DNA of 64,000 nt, from NCBI GenBank assembly GCA_013032095.1, contig WQBJ01000005.1:62001-126000 (forward strand). Reading direction: 5' to 3'. This document shows, piece after piece, positions 43,166 to 52,805 of the stretch. A model generated the notes under the pieces. It searched no databases. It was not told where the DNA came from and was given only the letters and a program-made list of their open reading frames with translations. The position numbers were made by a program, and so were the translations under genes. The DNA is from Ruegeria atlantica. GTDB lineage: Bacteria; Pseudomonadota; Alphaproteobacteria; Rhodobacterales; Rhodobacteraceae. Numbering within the stretch: the first letter of the stretch is position 1; every line of letters begins with the position of its first letter.

Positions 43166-44566
43166 ATGGCCACCCAAAAGCTTTATGCCGGTGCAAAACT
43201 GCGCGAAATGCGCACGCGCCTGACCCTGACACAAAAGGAATTCGCTACCAAGCTGGGCGTCTCGCTGCCCTATCTGAACCAGATGGAGAACAATAACCGG
43301 CCGATCTCAACCACGGTTGTTCTGGCGCTGGCGCAGGAATTCGGCATGGATGTGACCGAGTTGAGCACGGGCGACAGTGAGCGTCTGGTTTCGGATATGC
43401 GCGAAGCATTGGCTGATCCGGTCTTTGACGACGCCATGCCGCCATTGGCCGACCTGCGCCTGACAGCCTCAAATGCGCCCGCGCTGGCCCGCGCTTTCAT
43501 TGCACTGCACCGAACCTACCGGCAAACGCACGAACGGCTAGCATCGCTGGACGAAGCCCTGGGCCGTGAGGACGCGCAAATTCAGGCTAGCCCGTGGGAA
43601 GAGGTGCGCGATTTCTTCCACTATTGTGACAACTACATCGACGCGGTCGACCGCGCAGCAGAGCGTTTCTCGACTCGCGCCGAAGATTCTGGCGGCATCC
43701 GAGCCGCAGCCATCAACAGCCTTGGTGAACGCGGAATTCGCGTTCAATTCGTCGACATCCCCGAAACGCGAAAATACGATGCCGACAGCAAAACTTTGCA
43801 GCTTTCATCGCGCATTGCACCGCAAACTCAAGTGTTCCAATTGCTGTTGCAGGTTGCCTTGATCAGCCAGGACAAGCTGCTTGAGGCCACTCTGGATTTC
43901 GCCAAATTTCAAAGTGACGAGGCCCGCGCCATCGCCAAGATCGGTCTGGCAAACTACTTCGCGGGGGCATCCCTGATGCCCTACGATACATTCCTGACAG
44001 CGGCGCAAGAATATCGCCATGATCTTGAACTGCTCAGCAATCGGTTCGGTGCATCGATTGAGCAGATCGCGCACCGCCTCTCGACGCTGCAGCGCCCCGG
44101 TGCCAAAGGCATCCCGTTCTTTTTTGTCCGCGTCGATCAGGCCGGCACCATCACCAAGCGCCACTCAGCCACCCGCCTGCAATTCGCGCGGTTCGGCGGC
44201 GCCTGCCCCCTGTGGAATGTCCACCGCGCCTTTGAAACCCCCGGTCATTTCCTGCGTCAGTTGGCAGAAACGCCTGACGGCGTCCGCTATATCTCACTTG
44301 CACGAGATGTGTCGAAATCGGGGGGCTCCTACGGCGCGCCCGTGCGTCGCTATGCCATCGCCCTTGGATGTGAAATCCGTCATGCCGAGGCACTGGTCTA
44401 CGCCGACAACCTAGATATCAACAACGCGAGCGCCTATGAACCGATCGGCATTTCCTGCCGTATTTGCGAGCGCCCAAACTGCCACCAACGTTCGGTTCCG
44501 CCACTGGAACGACGCCTCTCAATCGACGCCCATACCCGCGGCACCCTTCCCTATGAAGTCACCTAA
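43166..44566 (+). CDS. pccR: Short-chain fatty acyl-CoA regulator (ScfR family), PccR-like
   Basis: 466 residues. The N-terminal XRE helix-turn-helix is LREMRTRLTLTQKEFATKLGVSLPYLNQMENNNRPIS (about residues 11-47). A central IrrE/ImmA-like domain (LGERGIRVQFVD...LQVALISQ) lies at 190-290, in which the zinc HExxH is not kept. The C-terminal DUF2083-like domain has the conserved cysteines (GCEIRHAEALVYADNLD; ISCRICERPNCHQR). The family senses CoA thioesters such as propionyl-CoA. ATG 43166 is chosen over an in-frame TTG at 43151, which overlaps a binding element. Confidence 0.88.
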   Translation: MATQKLYAGAKLREMRTRLTLTQKEFATKLGVSLPYLNQMENNNRPISTTVVLALAQEFGMDVTELSTGDSERLVSDMREALADPVFDDAMPPLADLRLTASNAPALARAFIALHRTYRQTHERLASLDEALGREDAQIQASPWEEVRDFFHYCDNYIDAVDRAAERFSTRAEDSGGIRAAAINSLGERGIRVQFVDIPETRKYDADSKTLQLSSRIAPQTQVFQLLLQVALISQDKLLEATLDFAKFQSDEARAIAKIGLANYFAGASLMPYDTFLTAAQEYRHDLELLSNRFGASIEQIAHRLSTLQRPGAKGIPFFFVRVDQAGTITKRHSATRLQFARFGGACPLWNVHRAFETPGHFLRQLAETPDGVRYISLARDVSKSGGSYGAPVRRYAIALGCEIRHAEALVYADNLDINNASAYEPIGISCRICERPNCHQRSVPPLERRLSIDAHTRGTLPYEVT

Positions 44567-44614
44567 CTTTCATTTGGCCTGAAAAGACCCCGGAGCCGTC
44601 GCGGCCTGTTGTGA

Positions 44615-44631
44615 CGGGGGCAGCGCCCCCG
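44615..44631. repeat. GC-rich hairpin between convergent genes
   Basis: CGGGGGC-AGC-GCCCCCG, perfect 7-bp arms, between the pccR-like gene and the YdcH-like gene. It has no T-tail; similar GC palindromes are common in Roseobacter intergenic regions as I recall. Confidence 0.5.
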
Positions 44632-44640
44632 CCTAGGAGT

Positions 44641-44880
44641 TTATGCTTTCGACAAAATCGCCCAGATCTCATCCTTGAGCGCAGCGCGTTTCTTGCGCAT
44701 CTCGCCCTCGGCAAGATCTTCCATCGGCTCGATGTTGGTTTCCGCACGATGCACGACGCGGTTGATCTCGTGATACTCATCCGCCAGCCGGGCAAAATGC
44801 GCATCCGTCTGCTTGAGCTGGCTCATCAGTTCGACTTTGTCCGGAAACTCTTCGGCCAGTTCATGCGGGGTGTGGGACAT
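44641..44880 (-). CDS. YdcH family (DUF465) small protein
   Basis: 79 residues, fully helical, probable coiled coil: LAEEFPDKVELMSQLKQTDAHFARLADEYHEINRVVHRAE, then MEDLAEGEMRKKRAALKDEIWAIL. The pattern L..F/H..DxHF..L...Y..I is diagnostic of DUF465. Function unknown. Monocistronic. Confidence 0.9.
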   Translation of the reverse strand: MSHTPHELAEEFPDKVELMSQLKQTDAHFARLADEYHEINRVVHRAETNIEPMEDLAEGEMRKKRAALKDEIWAILSKA

Positions 44881-44958
44881 TCCTGTTCGCTCCTGAAATA
44901 TGTCGTTGCGAGTCAGGTCTATACGCTATGCACACACCCCGCTTTGACGCGGATCAAA

Positions 44959-46617
44959 TCATCGCTGAGCCGTTGCCCATGCCGGGTGAATCCATGGATG
45001 ATCATTTGCCTTTGGCAAGGCGTCCTTCCCCAAAAGATGATCCGACATCTTCTCACCCACCATGATCGATGGCGCATTCAGGTTGCCGTTGGTAATCTGC
45101 GGGAAAATCGAGCTGTCGGCCACGCGTAGCCCGTCCACACCGATCACACGGCCTTCCGGGTCCACAACCGCGTTTTTGTCATCAGCCCGACCCATCCGGC
45201 AGGTGCCGCAGGGGTGATAGGCGCTTTCGGCATGTTCGGCGATAAAATCATTGAGTTCCTTATCGGTCTGCACATCCGCGCCCGGCTGGATTTCCTTCCC
45301 CGAATAGGGTTTGAACGCGTCCTGCCCGAAAATCTCGCGGGTCAGACGAATACATTTGCGGAAATCCTCCCAATCCTTTTCGTGGCTCATGTAGTTGAAC
45401 CGGATAACCGGTGCGTCCTCGGGTTTGTCCGAGCGCAGCGTCACCGCCCCGCGGGACGGAGACCGCATCGGCCCCACATGCGCCTGGAATCCATGTCCCT
45501 CGGCTGCCGCCTGACCATCGTACCGAACTGCGATAGGCAGGAAGTGATATTGGATGTCAGGATATTCGACACCCGGGTTCGAGCGGATGAAGGCCGCACT
45601 TTCGAACTGGTTTGACGCCCCCAAACCGGTTTTGGTGAACAGCCACTGTGCCCCGATCAAGCCTTTGCTGAACACGTTCCAGTGCTTATAGAGCGTGATC
45701 GGCTGCAACGAGGCCTGCTGGATATATAGCTCTAGATGGTCCTGCAGGTTCGCGCCCACGCCGGGACGGTCGGCCACGACCTCAATCCCGTGCTCGGCCA
45801 GATGCGCCGCGGGACCGACTCCCGACAACATCAGCAGCTTGGGCGAGTTGATCGAAGACGCGGCCAGCACCACCTCGCGCCGGGCTCGGATGATTTCCTT
45901 CTTCCCACCGCGCACAAGTTCAACTCCGGTCGCGCGACCGTTTTCCATAACCACGCGCGATGCCAGCCCGCGTACGATATCGCAGTTCTCTCGCTTCATC
46001 GCAGGTTTCAGATACGCGTTCGCCGCCGACCAGCGCCGCCCTTTCCAGACGGTCTGCTCCATCGGGCCGAAGCCTTCCTGCTTTTCACCATTGTAGTCGC
46101 CGGTGACTTCGTAGCCTGCCTGCTGCCCCGCATCGACAAATGCCTGGAACAGCGGGTTCTCACGCGGCCCGCGCGAAACGTGCAGAGGGCCATCCTTACC
46201 GCGCCATTCGGGATCGCCGCCATGGCCACCATCGTGCCAAGTTTCCATCCGTTTGTAGTAGGGCAACACATCCGCGTATGACCAACCATCGGCCCCCATC
46301 TCAGCCCATGTATCGAAATCGCGCGCATGACCACGCACGTACACCATCCCGTTGATCGAAGACGACCCGCCGATCACCTTGCCACGCGGGCAGGCCAGAC
46401 GGCGGTTGTTCAGATGCGGCTCTGGCTCAGATTTGTAACCCCAATCGTACATCGGCATGTTCATCGGATAGCTTAGCGCCGCCGGCATCTGGATGAACGG
46501 GCCGGCATCGGTGCCGCCATGTTCGATTACCAGAACCGAGGCCCCAGCCTCGCTCAGCCGGTAAGCCATCGCGCAACCGGCGGATCCGGCACCCACAATG
46601 ACGAAATCTGCTTCCAT
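44959..46617 (-). CDS. betA: Choline dehydrogenase
   Basis: 552 residues, GMC oxidoreductase. FAD-binding [21 protein letters not shown] is at the N-terminus; GMC signature 1 lies around [18 protein letters not shown] and signature 2 in GAANSP-like [18 protein letters not shown]. The catalytic His is in [10 protein letters not shown]. Oxidises choline to betaine aldehyde for osmoprotection or catabolism. AAGGAGT precedes the ATG at 46617. Third gene of betI-betC-betA; the partner betaine-aldehyde dehydrogenase gene is not in this window. Confidence 0.96.
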   Translation of the reverse strand: MEADFVIVGAGSAGCAMAYRLSEAGASVLVIEHGGTDAGPFIQMPAALSYPMNMPMYDWGYKSEPEPHLNNRRLACPRGKVIGGSSSINGMVYVRGHARDFDTWAEMGADGWSYADVLPYYKRMETWHDGGHGGDPEWRGKDGPLHVSRGPRENPLFQAFVDAGQQAGYEVTGDYNGEKQEGFGPMEQTVWKGRRWSAANAYLKPAMKRENCDIVRGLASRVVMENGRATGVELVRGGKKEIIRARREVVLAASSINSPKLLMLSGVGPAAHLAEHGIEVVADRPGVGANLQDHLELYIQQASLQPITLYKHWNVFSKGLIGAQWLFTKTGLGASNQFESAAFIRSNPGVEYPDIQYHFLPIAVRYDGQAAAEGHGFQAHVGPMRSPSRGAVTLRSDKPEDAPVIRFNYMSHEKDWEDFRKCIRLTREIFGQDAFKPYSGKEIQPGADVQTDKELNDFIAEHAESAYHPCGTCRMGRADDKNAVVDPEGRVIGVDGLRVADSSIFPQITNGNLNAPSIMVGEKMSDHLLGKDALPKANDHPWIHPAWATAQR

Positions 46618-46689
46618 TTTTTACGACTCCTTGATCCGCCGCGCCAATTTCAGAAGTCTACGGCGGAGTACTTTCGTTGAGTGAAGAGG

Positions 46690-48198
46690 TTATTCGCCGC
46701 GTGGGAAACGGGCGTTTTCCTCTACGACATTCAGATCCATGTGATTACGCATGTACCGCTCGGACGCTTTTTGCAGAGGCTGGTAGTCCCACGGATAGTA
46801 GCCGCCTTGCCGCAACGCCTCGTAAACCACCCAGCGGCGTGCTTGGCTGGCGCGCACATCAGCGTCGAATTGATCCAAGTCCCAACGGGCCTCGGATTTC
46901 GCTCGCAGCGTTTCCAGCGTTCCGGCATGGGCGGGGTCGTCGGCCAAGTTAACCTGTTCATGAGGGTCGGCCTCAAGGTCGAACAACTGATCGGGATCCA
47001 GCGCACAGCGGTTGTATTTCCACTTGCCATAGCGGAGCGAGACCAGCGGTGCATAAGACGCCTCGGCAGCGTATTCCATGGCGACCGGAGCGGTGCGTTC
47101 CGTCCCATTCGCCAAGGGCACAAGGTCTTCGCCATCTGTCCATGGGGCGATCTCGGCCATATCCACGCCGGCTAGCGCCCCAAGTGTCGGAGTAACGTCA
47201 ATGGTCGACACCGGTGTATCAATCCGTCCCGCAGGCATCCCCGGCGCAGAGATCATCAGCGGTACACGCGCCGAGCCTTCGTAGAAGTTCATTTTGAACC
47301 ACAGGCCACGTTCTCCCAGCATGTCGCCGTGATCGGAAACGAACATGATGATCGCCTCTTGCCGGGTGCTTTCCAGTACTTCCAGAATCTCGCCGATCTT
47401 GTCATCCAAATACGAGATATTGGCGAAGTATGCCCGACGGGATTTGCGGACATCCTCCTCGGTGATGTCAAAGCTACGCCAGTCGTTCGCATCGAAAATG
47501 CGCTTGGAATGCGGATCTTGATTCTCGTAGCCCAGGTCGGAGACCTCGGGCAGTAGATGCTCGCAATCTTCGTAGAGATCCCAGTACTTACGACGCGCCA
47601 CATAGGGATCATGCGGGTGGGTGAAGCTTACGGTCACGCACCAAGGGCGGTCATCCTTGCCACGCGCCAGATCATAGAGCTTGGCCTTGGCGTTGTAGGC
47701 AACCTCGTCATCATATTCCATCTGATTGGAAATCTCGGCCACGCCCGCTCCCGTCACCGAACCCATGTTGTGGTACCACCACTCGATCCGCTCGCCCGGC
47801 TTTCGATAATCCGGCGTCCAGCCGAAATCGGCAGGGTAGATATCGGTGGTCAAACGGTCCTCGAACCCATGCAACTGGTCGGGGCCGACAAAGTGCATCT
47901 TGCCCGACAGACAGGTGTAGTAGCCAGCACGGCGCAAGTGGTGCGCGTATGTGGGAATGTCGCTGCTGAATTCAGCGGCATTGTCATAGACCCCAGTGCG
48001 TGAGGGCAGTTGACCTGACATAAAGCTGGCCCGGCCCGGCGCGCAAAGCGGCGATGCCGTGTACGCATTGGCAAACCGGGTCGACCGCTCGGCCAGTTTC
48101 TTCAAGTTCGGCGCATGCAGCCAGTCTGCGGGACCGTCGGGAAAGAGGGTTCCGTTGAGCTGATCCACCATCAGGATCAGAATGTTCGGTTTTGTCAT
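46690..48198 (-). CDS. betC: Choline-sulfatase
   Basis: 502 residues, type I sulfatase. It begins KPNILILMVDQLNGTLFP with metal-binding Asp12, and ASPLCAPGRASFMSGQLPSR carries Cys52 in a C-x-P-x-R motif, the site of formylglycine formation. MFVSDHGDMLGERGLWFK provides further metal ligands. Cleaves choline-O-sulfate to choline and sulfate. The ATG overlaps the betI stop by 4 bp. No signal peptide, so cytoplasmic. Confidence 0.95.
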   Translation of the reverse strand: MTKPNILILMVDQLNGTLFPDGPADWLHAPNLKKLAERSTRFANAYTASPLCAPGRASFMSGQLPSRTGVYDNAAEFSSDIPTYAHHLRRAGYYTCLSGKMHFVGPDQLHGFEDRLTTDIYPADFGWTPDYRKPGERIEWWYHNMGSVTGAGVAEISNQMEYDDEVAYNAKAKLYDLARGKDDRPWCVTVSFTHPHDPYVARRKYWDLYEDCEHLLPEVSDLGYENQDPHSKRIFDANDWRSFDITEEDVRKSRRAYFANISYLDDKIGEILEVLESTRQEAIIMFVSDHGDMLGERGLWFKMNFYEGSARVPLMISAPGMPAGRIDTPVSTIDVTPTLGALAGVDMAEIAPWTDGEDLVPLANGTERTAPVAMEYAAEASYAPLVSLRYGKWKYNRCALDPDQLFDLEADPHEQVNLADDPAHAGTLETLRAKSEARWDLDQFDADVRASQARRWVVYEALRQGGYYPWDYQPLQKASERYMRNHMDLNVVEENARFPRGE

Positions 48199-48767
48199 TT
48201 TTCAGCCTCGAGCAGAGTGTTGAGGACACGCATTGCGTGGTTTACCGCCAGTTGCGGTTCTTCCGGAGCGCTGAGCGCCGCACGGATATAAAGACCGTCG
48301 ATCAGAGCAGTCATGTTCTCGGCCGCCTCGACCGGATCGCTGATCATCGGGCGCAGGGCGTCGATCAAGTTCGAGCGGATACGCGCCTGATAAATCTGCC
48401 ACAGACGCAGGGCGTCCTCATTGGTCTGGGCCAGAACATAGAACGTCATCCACGCCGCGATGACATCGGGTGTAAAGCAGGACGGCGCAAAGCAGGCCCG
48501 GATGATGGCCTGCGCCCGTTCCGGCGGAGCAGCGGCTTTCAGCTCGCCCCGCGCCTCGGCTCCGAAATCGGACAGGATACGCCGCATAGCAGCCAGAAAG
48601 ATTTGATCTTTGCCGCCAAAATAGTGATGCGCCAACGCACTGGACATACCTGCCCGCTTGGCAATCTGACTGACGGTCACATCGAGGGACTTCTTCGACC
48701 CAAGCTCGGCAATCGTCGCGCGAACGATCGCGTCGCGACGGATTGGCTCCATTCCGAGTTTCGGCAT
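48195..48767 (-). CDS. betI: TetR-family transcriptional repressor of choline genes
   Basis: 190 residues. The N-terminal TetR HTH is RRDAIVRATIAELGSKKSLDVTVSQIAKRAGMSSALAHHYFGGKD (described by its span, about residues 9-54). The C-terminal domain has the BetI-like CFTPDVIAAWMTFYVLAQTNEDALRLWQIYQARIRSNL. Represses the bet operon; choline relieves it. First gene of betI-betC-betA, with a palindromic operator 45-65 bp upstream. Confidence 0.94.
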   Translation of the reverse strand: MPKLGMEPIRRDAIVRATIAELGSKKSLDVTVSQIAKRAGMSSALAHHYFGGKDQIFLAAMRRILSDFGAEARGELKAAAPPERAQAIIRACFAPSCFTPDVIAAWMTFYVLAQTNEDALRLWQIYQARIRSNLIDALRPMISDPVEAAENMTALIDGLYIRAALSAPEEPQLAVNHAMRVLNTLLEAEK

Positions 48768-48811
48768 AGCTGTCCCCTCCCAACAATGAGTGGAAAAACG
48801 CTACGAGGTTT

Positions 48812-48832
48812 TTATTGACCCGTCAATCAATA
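48812..48832. promoter_or_regulatory. Putative BetI operator
   Basis: ATTGAC-CC-GTCAAT (48814-48827) is a perfect 6-bp inverted repeat followed by CAATAA, 47 bp before betI. It resembles the known BetI box pattern (paired TTGA/TCAA). Confidence 0.6.
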
Positions 48833-48856
48833 ACCATTTTGACGCGATGAATGTTA

Positions 48857-49765
48857 CTAGAGCTTGGGTCCGATACTGGGGGTGGTCAGGTTGCCACGAT
48901 TCAATACTGCCTCCCGCCAGGCGATAAAACTAACAGCGGTCAAGATCAGCGTACCTCCTGCAACGACCCACATGTCAACACTTTCGTGGAAGACCAACGC
49001 CCCTAGCAGCGTCGCCCAGATCAATTGCAGAAAGGTCACCGGTTGCGTGACTGCCACGGGTGCTGCTTTCAGCGCGATTGTCATGAAATAGTGACCGGCA
49101 GTGGCAAAGCTGGCGACTAGGAACAGAACACCTAAGTCGCGGAGGCTGGGCGGAGTCCAAACGGCCACCGCAAAGGGGATCAGGGCAATAGTCACCCAGA
49201 TTGACATATGTGCCACGACAACCGACGGCGGTAGATCCCGCACAAGCGCCTTGGCAATCAGGTAAGATGCGCCCAGTGCCAACGACGTCCCCAGCATCGT
49301 CAAATGGCCTGCCGAGACTTCACGGAATCCGGGCCGCAGAATGATGATGACACCGATCACCGCTACAAAGATCGCTGCAATTCGGCGAAAAGCTAGCTTC
49401 TCTCCCAGAAACAAGGCCGCGCCCAAGGTCACATAAACAGGCGTCATGTAGTTCATCGCCGTGACCTCGGCCAAGGGGATCTGCGTCATCGAGAAAAACC
49501 ACAGCATCACGGCCACGGCATGCACAATCCCGCGCACTCCGAACAATGTCAGGTGTCGCCGTGTCAGATGCGTTTTCAGGACAAGTTTCAATGCCGGCAG
49601 CAGAAAAACCAAACCAAAGACAAATCTAATGAAAGCCGCTTGAATCGGGTCCATAGTTGAGCCCAGCGACTTGACCAGCGCGGTCATGACAACAAAAGAC
49701 ACCCCGGCGGCGAACATCCAGAACATGCCCACCAATGGGCGGTAAGTGACGGCAAGAGTTGTCAT
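48857..49765 (-). CDS. EamA/DMT family transporter
   Basis: 302 residues, ten hydrophobic helices in two EamA repeats: GMFWMFAAGVSFVVMTALVKSLGS and AEVTAMNYMTPVYVTLGAALFLGEKLAFRRI in the first half, GTSLALGASYLIAKALVRDLP and AVTQPVTFLQLIWATLLGALVFHESVDM in the second. Metabolite exporter; substrate unknown. The start at 49765 is chosen to match the first helix. A neighbouring LysE-type exporter gene follows in the same orientation. Confidence 0.88.
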   Translation of the reverse strand: MTTLAVTYRPLVGMFWMFAAGVSFVVMTALVKSLGSTMDPIQAAFIRFVFGLVFLLPALKLVLKTHLTRRHLTLFGVRGIVHAVAVMLWFFSMTQIPLAEVTAMNYMTPVYVTLGAALFLGEKLAFRRIAAIFVAVIGVIIILRPGFREVSAGHLTMLGTSLALGASYLIAKALVRDLPPSVVVAHMSIWVTIALIPFAVAVWTPPSLRDLGVLFLVASFATAGHYFMTIALKAAPVAVTQPVTFLQLIWATLLGALVFHESVDMWVVAGGTLILTAVSFIAWREAVLNRGNLTTPSIGPKL

Positions 49766-49805
49766 GTTAACTGTTGAACACCGAAACCCCGTCTGGGGCA
49801 ACCCG

Positions 49806-50405
49806 TCACATCGCAACAAGTTTGAGAGCAATCCCCAGCATGACCACTCCGATCACCACGTCCAAAACCTGCCAGGCACGCGGTCGGGCAAAAATTGGGG
49901 ACAGCACCCCTGCTCCATAACCCAGCGAAAAGAAAAACACGAAACTGGACATCATTGCGCCCACGGCAAAGGCCATTCGGTCATCATATTGGGCCGAGAT
50001 CGACCCGATGAGCACAACCGTATCTAGATAGACATGCGGGTTCAGCCAGGTGAAGGCCAGCACGGTCAACAGAACCGACCTCAGACTAGCGCGCTGGCCT
50101 TTTTCAACGTCCATCACAGCCCCTCCGCGCCAGGCTGAGTTTAGGCTGCGCAACCCGTACCACGTCAGAAAGATCGCTCCGCCATACCGCATGACCGTTT
50201 CAAACCACGGTGCCGCTTCGGCCAGAGCGCCAAACCCCGCGACACCCGCTGCAATCAAAATGGCGTCCGAAACCGCGCAGGTCAGACACAGGGGAAACAC
50301 ATGCTCGCGCCGCAACCCCTGACGCAAAACAAATGCGTTCTGCGCCCCAATGGCGAGGATCAGGCTGAAGCCCAATGCGAAACCGGCGATAAGGGGTGCG
50401 GACAT
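49806..50405 (-). CDS. LysE/ArgO-type amino-acid exporter
   Basis: 199 residues, about six helices. The LysE signature is at the N-terminus (GFALGFSLILAIGAQNAFVLRQGLRREHV), then CAVSDAILIAAGVAGFG and LAFTWLNPHVYLDTVVLIGS. Exports arginine or lysine. It is divergently arranged with an ArgP/LysG-type regulator (50492), the classic exporter-regulator pair. Confidence 0.93.
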   Translation of the reverse strand: MSAPLIAGFALGFSLILAIGAQNAFVLRQGLRREHVFPLCLTCAVSDAILIAAGVAGFGALAEAAPWFETVMRYGGAIFLTWYGLRSLNSAWRGGAVMDVEKGQRASLRSVLLTVLAFTWLNPHVYLDTVVLIGSISAQYDDRMAFAVGAMMSSFVFFFSLGYGAGVLSPIFARPRAWQVLDVVIGVVMLGIALKLVAM

Positions 50406-50465
50406 GTAACCTCCTGTGTTCTGAGACGTTGACTAAGGGCATTGAGAAGCTCTATCAAATTAAAG

Positions 50466-50482
50466 ATACTGACTTCAGTTAA
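50466..50482. promoter_or_regulatory. Dyad between exporter and ArgP-like genes
   Basis: ACTGA-CT-TCAGT (50468-50479) lies in an AT-rich stretch directly before the LysR-type gene and within the 86-bp divergent promoter. It is a candidate regulator site. Confidence 0.35.
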
Positions 50483-50491
50483 GCCTAGCTA

Positions 50492-51376
50492 ATGATCCTT
50501 GATCCCAATCACCTGTCGGCGTTGTCTTCGATTCTGCGGCACGGCAGCTTTGAAGCTGCTGCTGCAGAGCTTGCAGTGACCCCTTCGGCCATTTCGCAAC
50601 GGATTAAAGCATTGGAGGACCGTGTAGGAGCAGCCCTGATCAATCGCGGCACGCCCTGTACAGGAACCCCGGCTGGGCTGCGTATTGCCCAGCACGCCGA
50701 GGATATCGGGCTGCTAGAAGCCAAGCTGGCAAGCGAGCTGACGCTGGATCAGGCAAGCGGTCCCGCGCGCGTGCGTGTGGCGGTGCCCGCAGATGTACTG
50801 GCAACATGGTTCATCGACGCCATGGCGCAGGTCGATGGTCTGCTGTTCGATTTGGTGGTCGACGATCAGGATCATTCGGCAGAATGGCTGCGGCGCGGAG
50901 AGGTCAGCGCTGCCATCACTGTCGGCGGGCAGTTGGTCGCGGGGTGCGATTCCACGGCACTAGGCTCTTTGCGCTATATCGCGACCGCCAGTCCGGCTTT
51001 CATTGACAAGTGGTTTTCCGAGGGCGTGAACGAACACAGTCTAGCCCGTGCCCCTAGCCTGACGTTCAATCGCAAGGATGGCCTTCAAAAATCATGGATG
51101 TTCGAACAAACCCGCCGGCGGATATCTCCGCCCTCACATTTTCTGCCGTCCCCCCAAGGTTTTGTAGAGGCCGCCATCGCTGGAATGGGTTGGGGCATGA
51201 ATCCGATCGGGTTGGCGCGGAGCGCTTTGGACGATGGTCGGCTTTGTCCGCTGCTGCCTGATGCACCCTTGGACGTGCCCCTCACATGGCAGGTGGGTCG
51301 CGTTTTGGGCACAGCGCTCGCACCACTGACCAGCGCGGTCAAAAAGACGGCTACAAAGGCACGGCTTCCCGCTTAG
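50492..51376 (+). CDS. ArgP/LysG-type LysR regulator
   Basis: 294 residues. The LysR HTH lies at residues about 5-63 (LSALSSILRHGSFEAAAAELAVTPSAISQRIKALEDRVGAAL, given as the span), with the ArgP-type TPSAISQRIKALE core and the TPCTGTPAGLRIAQHAE continuation. The C-terminal periplasmic-binding-like effector domain has FAEAAIAGMGWGMNP-like FVEAAIAGMGWGMNPIGL. Activates the divergent ArgO/LysE exporter in response to basic amino acids (known for ArgP/LysG). Confidence 0.92.
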   Translation: MILDPNHLSALSSILRHGSFEAAAAELAVTPSAISQRIKALEDRVGAALINRGTPCTGTPAGLRIAQHAEDIGLLEAKLASELTLDQASGPARVRVAVPADVLATWFIDAMAQVDGLLFDLVVDDQDHSAEWLRRGEVSAAITVGGQLVAGCDSTALGSLRYIATASPAFIDKWFSEGVNEHSLARAPSLTFNRKDGLQKSWMFEQTRRRISPPSHFLPSPQGFVEAAIAGMGWGMNPIGLARSALDDGRLCPLLPDAPLDVPLTWQVGRVLGTALAPLTSAVKKTATKARLPA

Positions 51377-51385
51377 CCCGCAGGA

Positions 51386-52660
51386 TCAGGATGCCGCGGC
51401 CTTCTGCGACTTTGGCAAAACCACGCGATAGCAGGTGACAGCGGCGAACAGGCTGACCAAAACAATGAAGATAATGGCCCAGGCGACCTCATGCATGTGG
51501 GCAACGCCCGCCAAAACGGCTGACAGGATCACCGCCGTGATCCGACAGATACTTTTAACCGCTGCTGCCCCTTTGACCCTTTGATCTTTTGGCGCAACGT
51601 CCAGAAAATATAACTGCCGCGCGCCACTGATGCCGGTCACGGCGACGGTTACGATGAACAGGGCAATTGCGTGCAAATGCACCGCATGATCAACCCCAAG
51701 AAAATGCACCGTCACGAGCACGGCACCGGTCGCGGCAACCATCAAGTTGCCGATCACCATCACAGCACGGTGCGATTTCATGTTCACCATTTGCCATAGA
51801 GGTGCCGATACCAGATAGCCCGACGCTGAAGAGATGATCATGGCCGTCAGGCCCTTGGCCGACGCGTGATGTGCCTCGGCCGCGATCAAGGCGAAGAACG
51901 GAACCGACAGAGACACCACGACCAACGGCAGCCGCATGACCATGTATCGGCGAAACCAAGCCTCGTCGAACATCGCGACAATATCGGTGAAATTCTCTGA
52001 AAACTTCCGATTCCCTATTGGGTGCGGCGCGTCTTTGGCCTCAGTGTCACGCGCAATTTCCGAAAGCGCCAGAATGGATAGGCCTGACAGAACGAAGAAG
52101 GTCACAGAAACCGCGATCACGGCGGTGTGGCGGGAAAAAGGCGGGTTCTCCTTGGTGATTTCATGCACCAACAGCGCCAACCCGATGGCACCCAGCCCAC
52201 CGACCCCAAGCTGGAGGTAATGCATAATCATCCGGGATTTGGATTGCACATGATCGCCCAGAAGGTCGGTATACATAAGCGACTGAATCTCTTCGATCAG
52301 ACCGATCATAAAGAAGGCCGCAACAAAGGCGACGGCAATCGCAGGCACAACTCCGGTTGCAGCCACAATCACCGCTAAGACGAGGCAGGCACCGACCCCA
52401 ACCTCGGTCAGGGCAATTCCGCGCTTCTTCTGCTGCCGTGCCGAAATAGGCTGCGCAAGAAAAACATCCGAGATCATGCTGCCCAGCATCCGTATGGACA
52501 CCAACGCACCGGCGATGAACATGGGCAGTTCCAGTGAAACCGCCAGAAATGGCAACACGATCGACGGGCTGCCAAGCGTCCACGCGACCTGCGACAGGAT
52601 GCTCTGACCGGTTAGAACCGGAAAGTTTCTTTTTGGCGCACTGGCTGGGCTATCCGTCAT
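51386..52660 (-). CDS. MFS transporter
   Basis: 424 residues, about 12 helices. N-terminal segment ILSQVAWTLGSPSIVLPFLAVSLELPMFIAG; a weak motif A-like LAQPISARQQKKRG after helix 2; soluble loop near SEIARDTEAKDAPHPIGNRK; second half from RYMVMRLPLVVVSLSVPFFALIAAEAHH. Substrate unknown. It converges with the LysR gene and ends about 10 bp from it. Confidence 0.8.
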   Translation of the reverse strand: MTDSPASAPKRNFPVLTGQSILSQVAWTLGSPSIVLPFLAVSLELPMFIAGALVSIRMLGSMISDVFLAQPISARQQKKRGIALTEVGVGACLVLAVIVAATGVVPAIAVAFVAAFFMIGLIEEIQSLMYTDLLGDHVQSKSRMIMHYLQLGVGGLGAIGLALLVHEITKENPPFSRHTAVIAVSVTFFVLSGLSILALSEIARDTEAKDAPHPIGNRKFSENFTDIVAMFDEAWFRRYMVMRLPLVVVSLSVPFFALIAAEAHHASAKGLTAMIISSASGYLVSAPLWQMVNMKSHRAVMVIGNLMVAATGAVLVTVHFLGVDHAVHLHAIALFIVTVAVTGISGARQLYFLDVAPKDQRVKGAAAVKSICRITAVILSAVLAGVAHMHEVAWAIIFIVLVSLFAAVTCYRVVLPKSQKAAAS

Positions 52661-52751
52661 CTGCTCAAGTGATATTTAGGCCCGATAGGTAAAGTGTTTC
52701 TATTTCAAGCCTACCGGGTTCTGGCCAACCGGCCAAGAACTCTTGGGCCAC

Positions 52752-52783
52752 AAAAGAAAAACCCGACCAGAGGCCGGGTTTTC
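52752..52783 (-). terminator. Rho-independent terminator of yebC
   Basis: AAAACCCG...CGGGTTTT hairpin with a T-rich minus-strand tail (TTTTTCTTTTG), 23 bp beyond the yebC stop. One internal mismatch. It may also act weakly on the plus strand. Confidence 0.85.
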
Positions 52784-52805
52784 TACGATTGAATTATGGC
52801 GCAGA

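Noticed and set aside
44615-44631. GC hairpin as a rho-independent terminator
   Set aside because: No T-run on either side; listed as a hairpin repeat instead.
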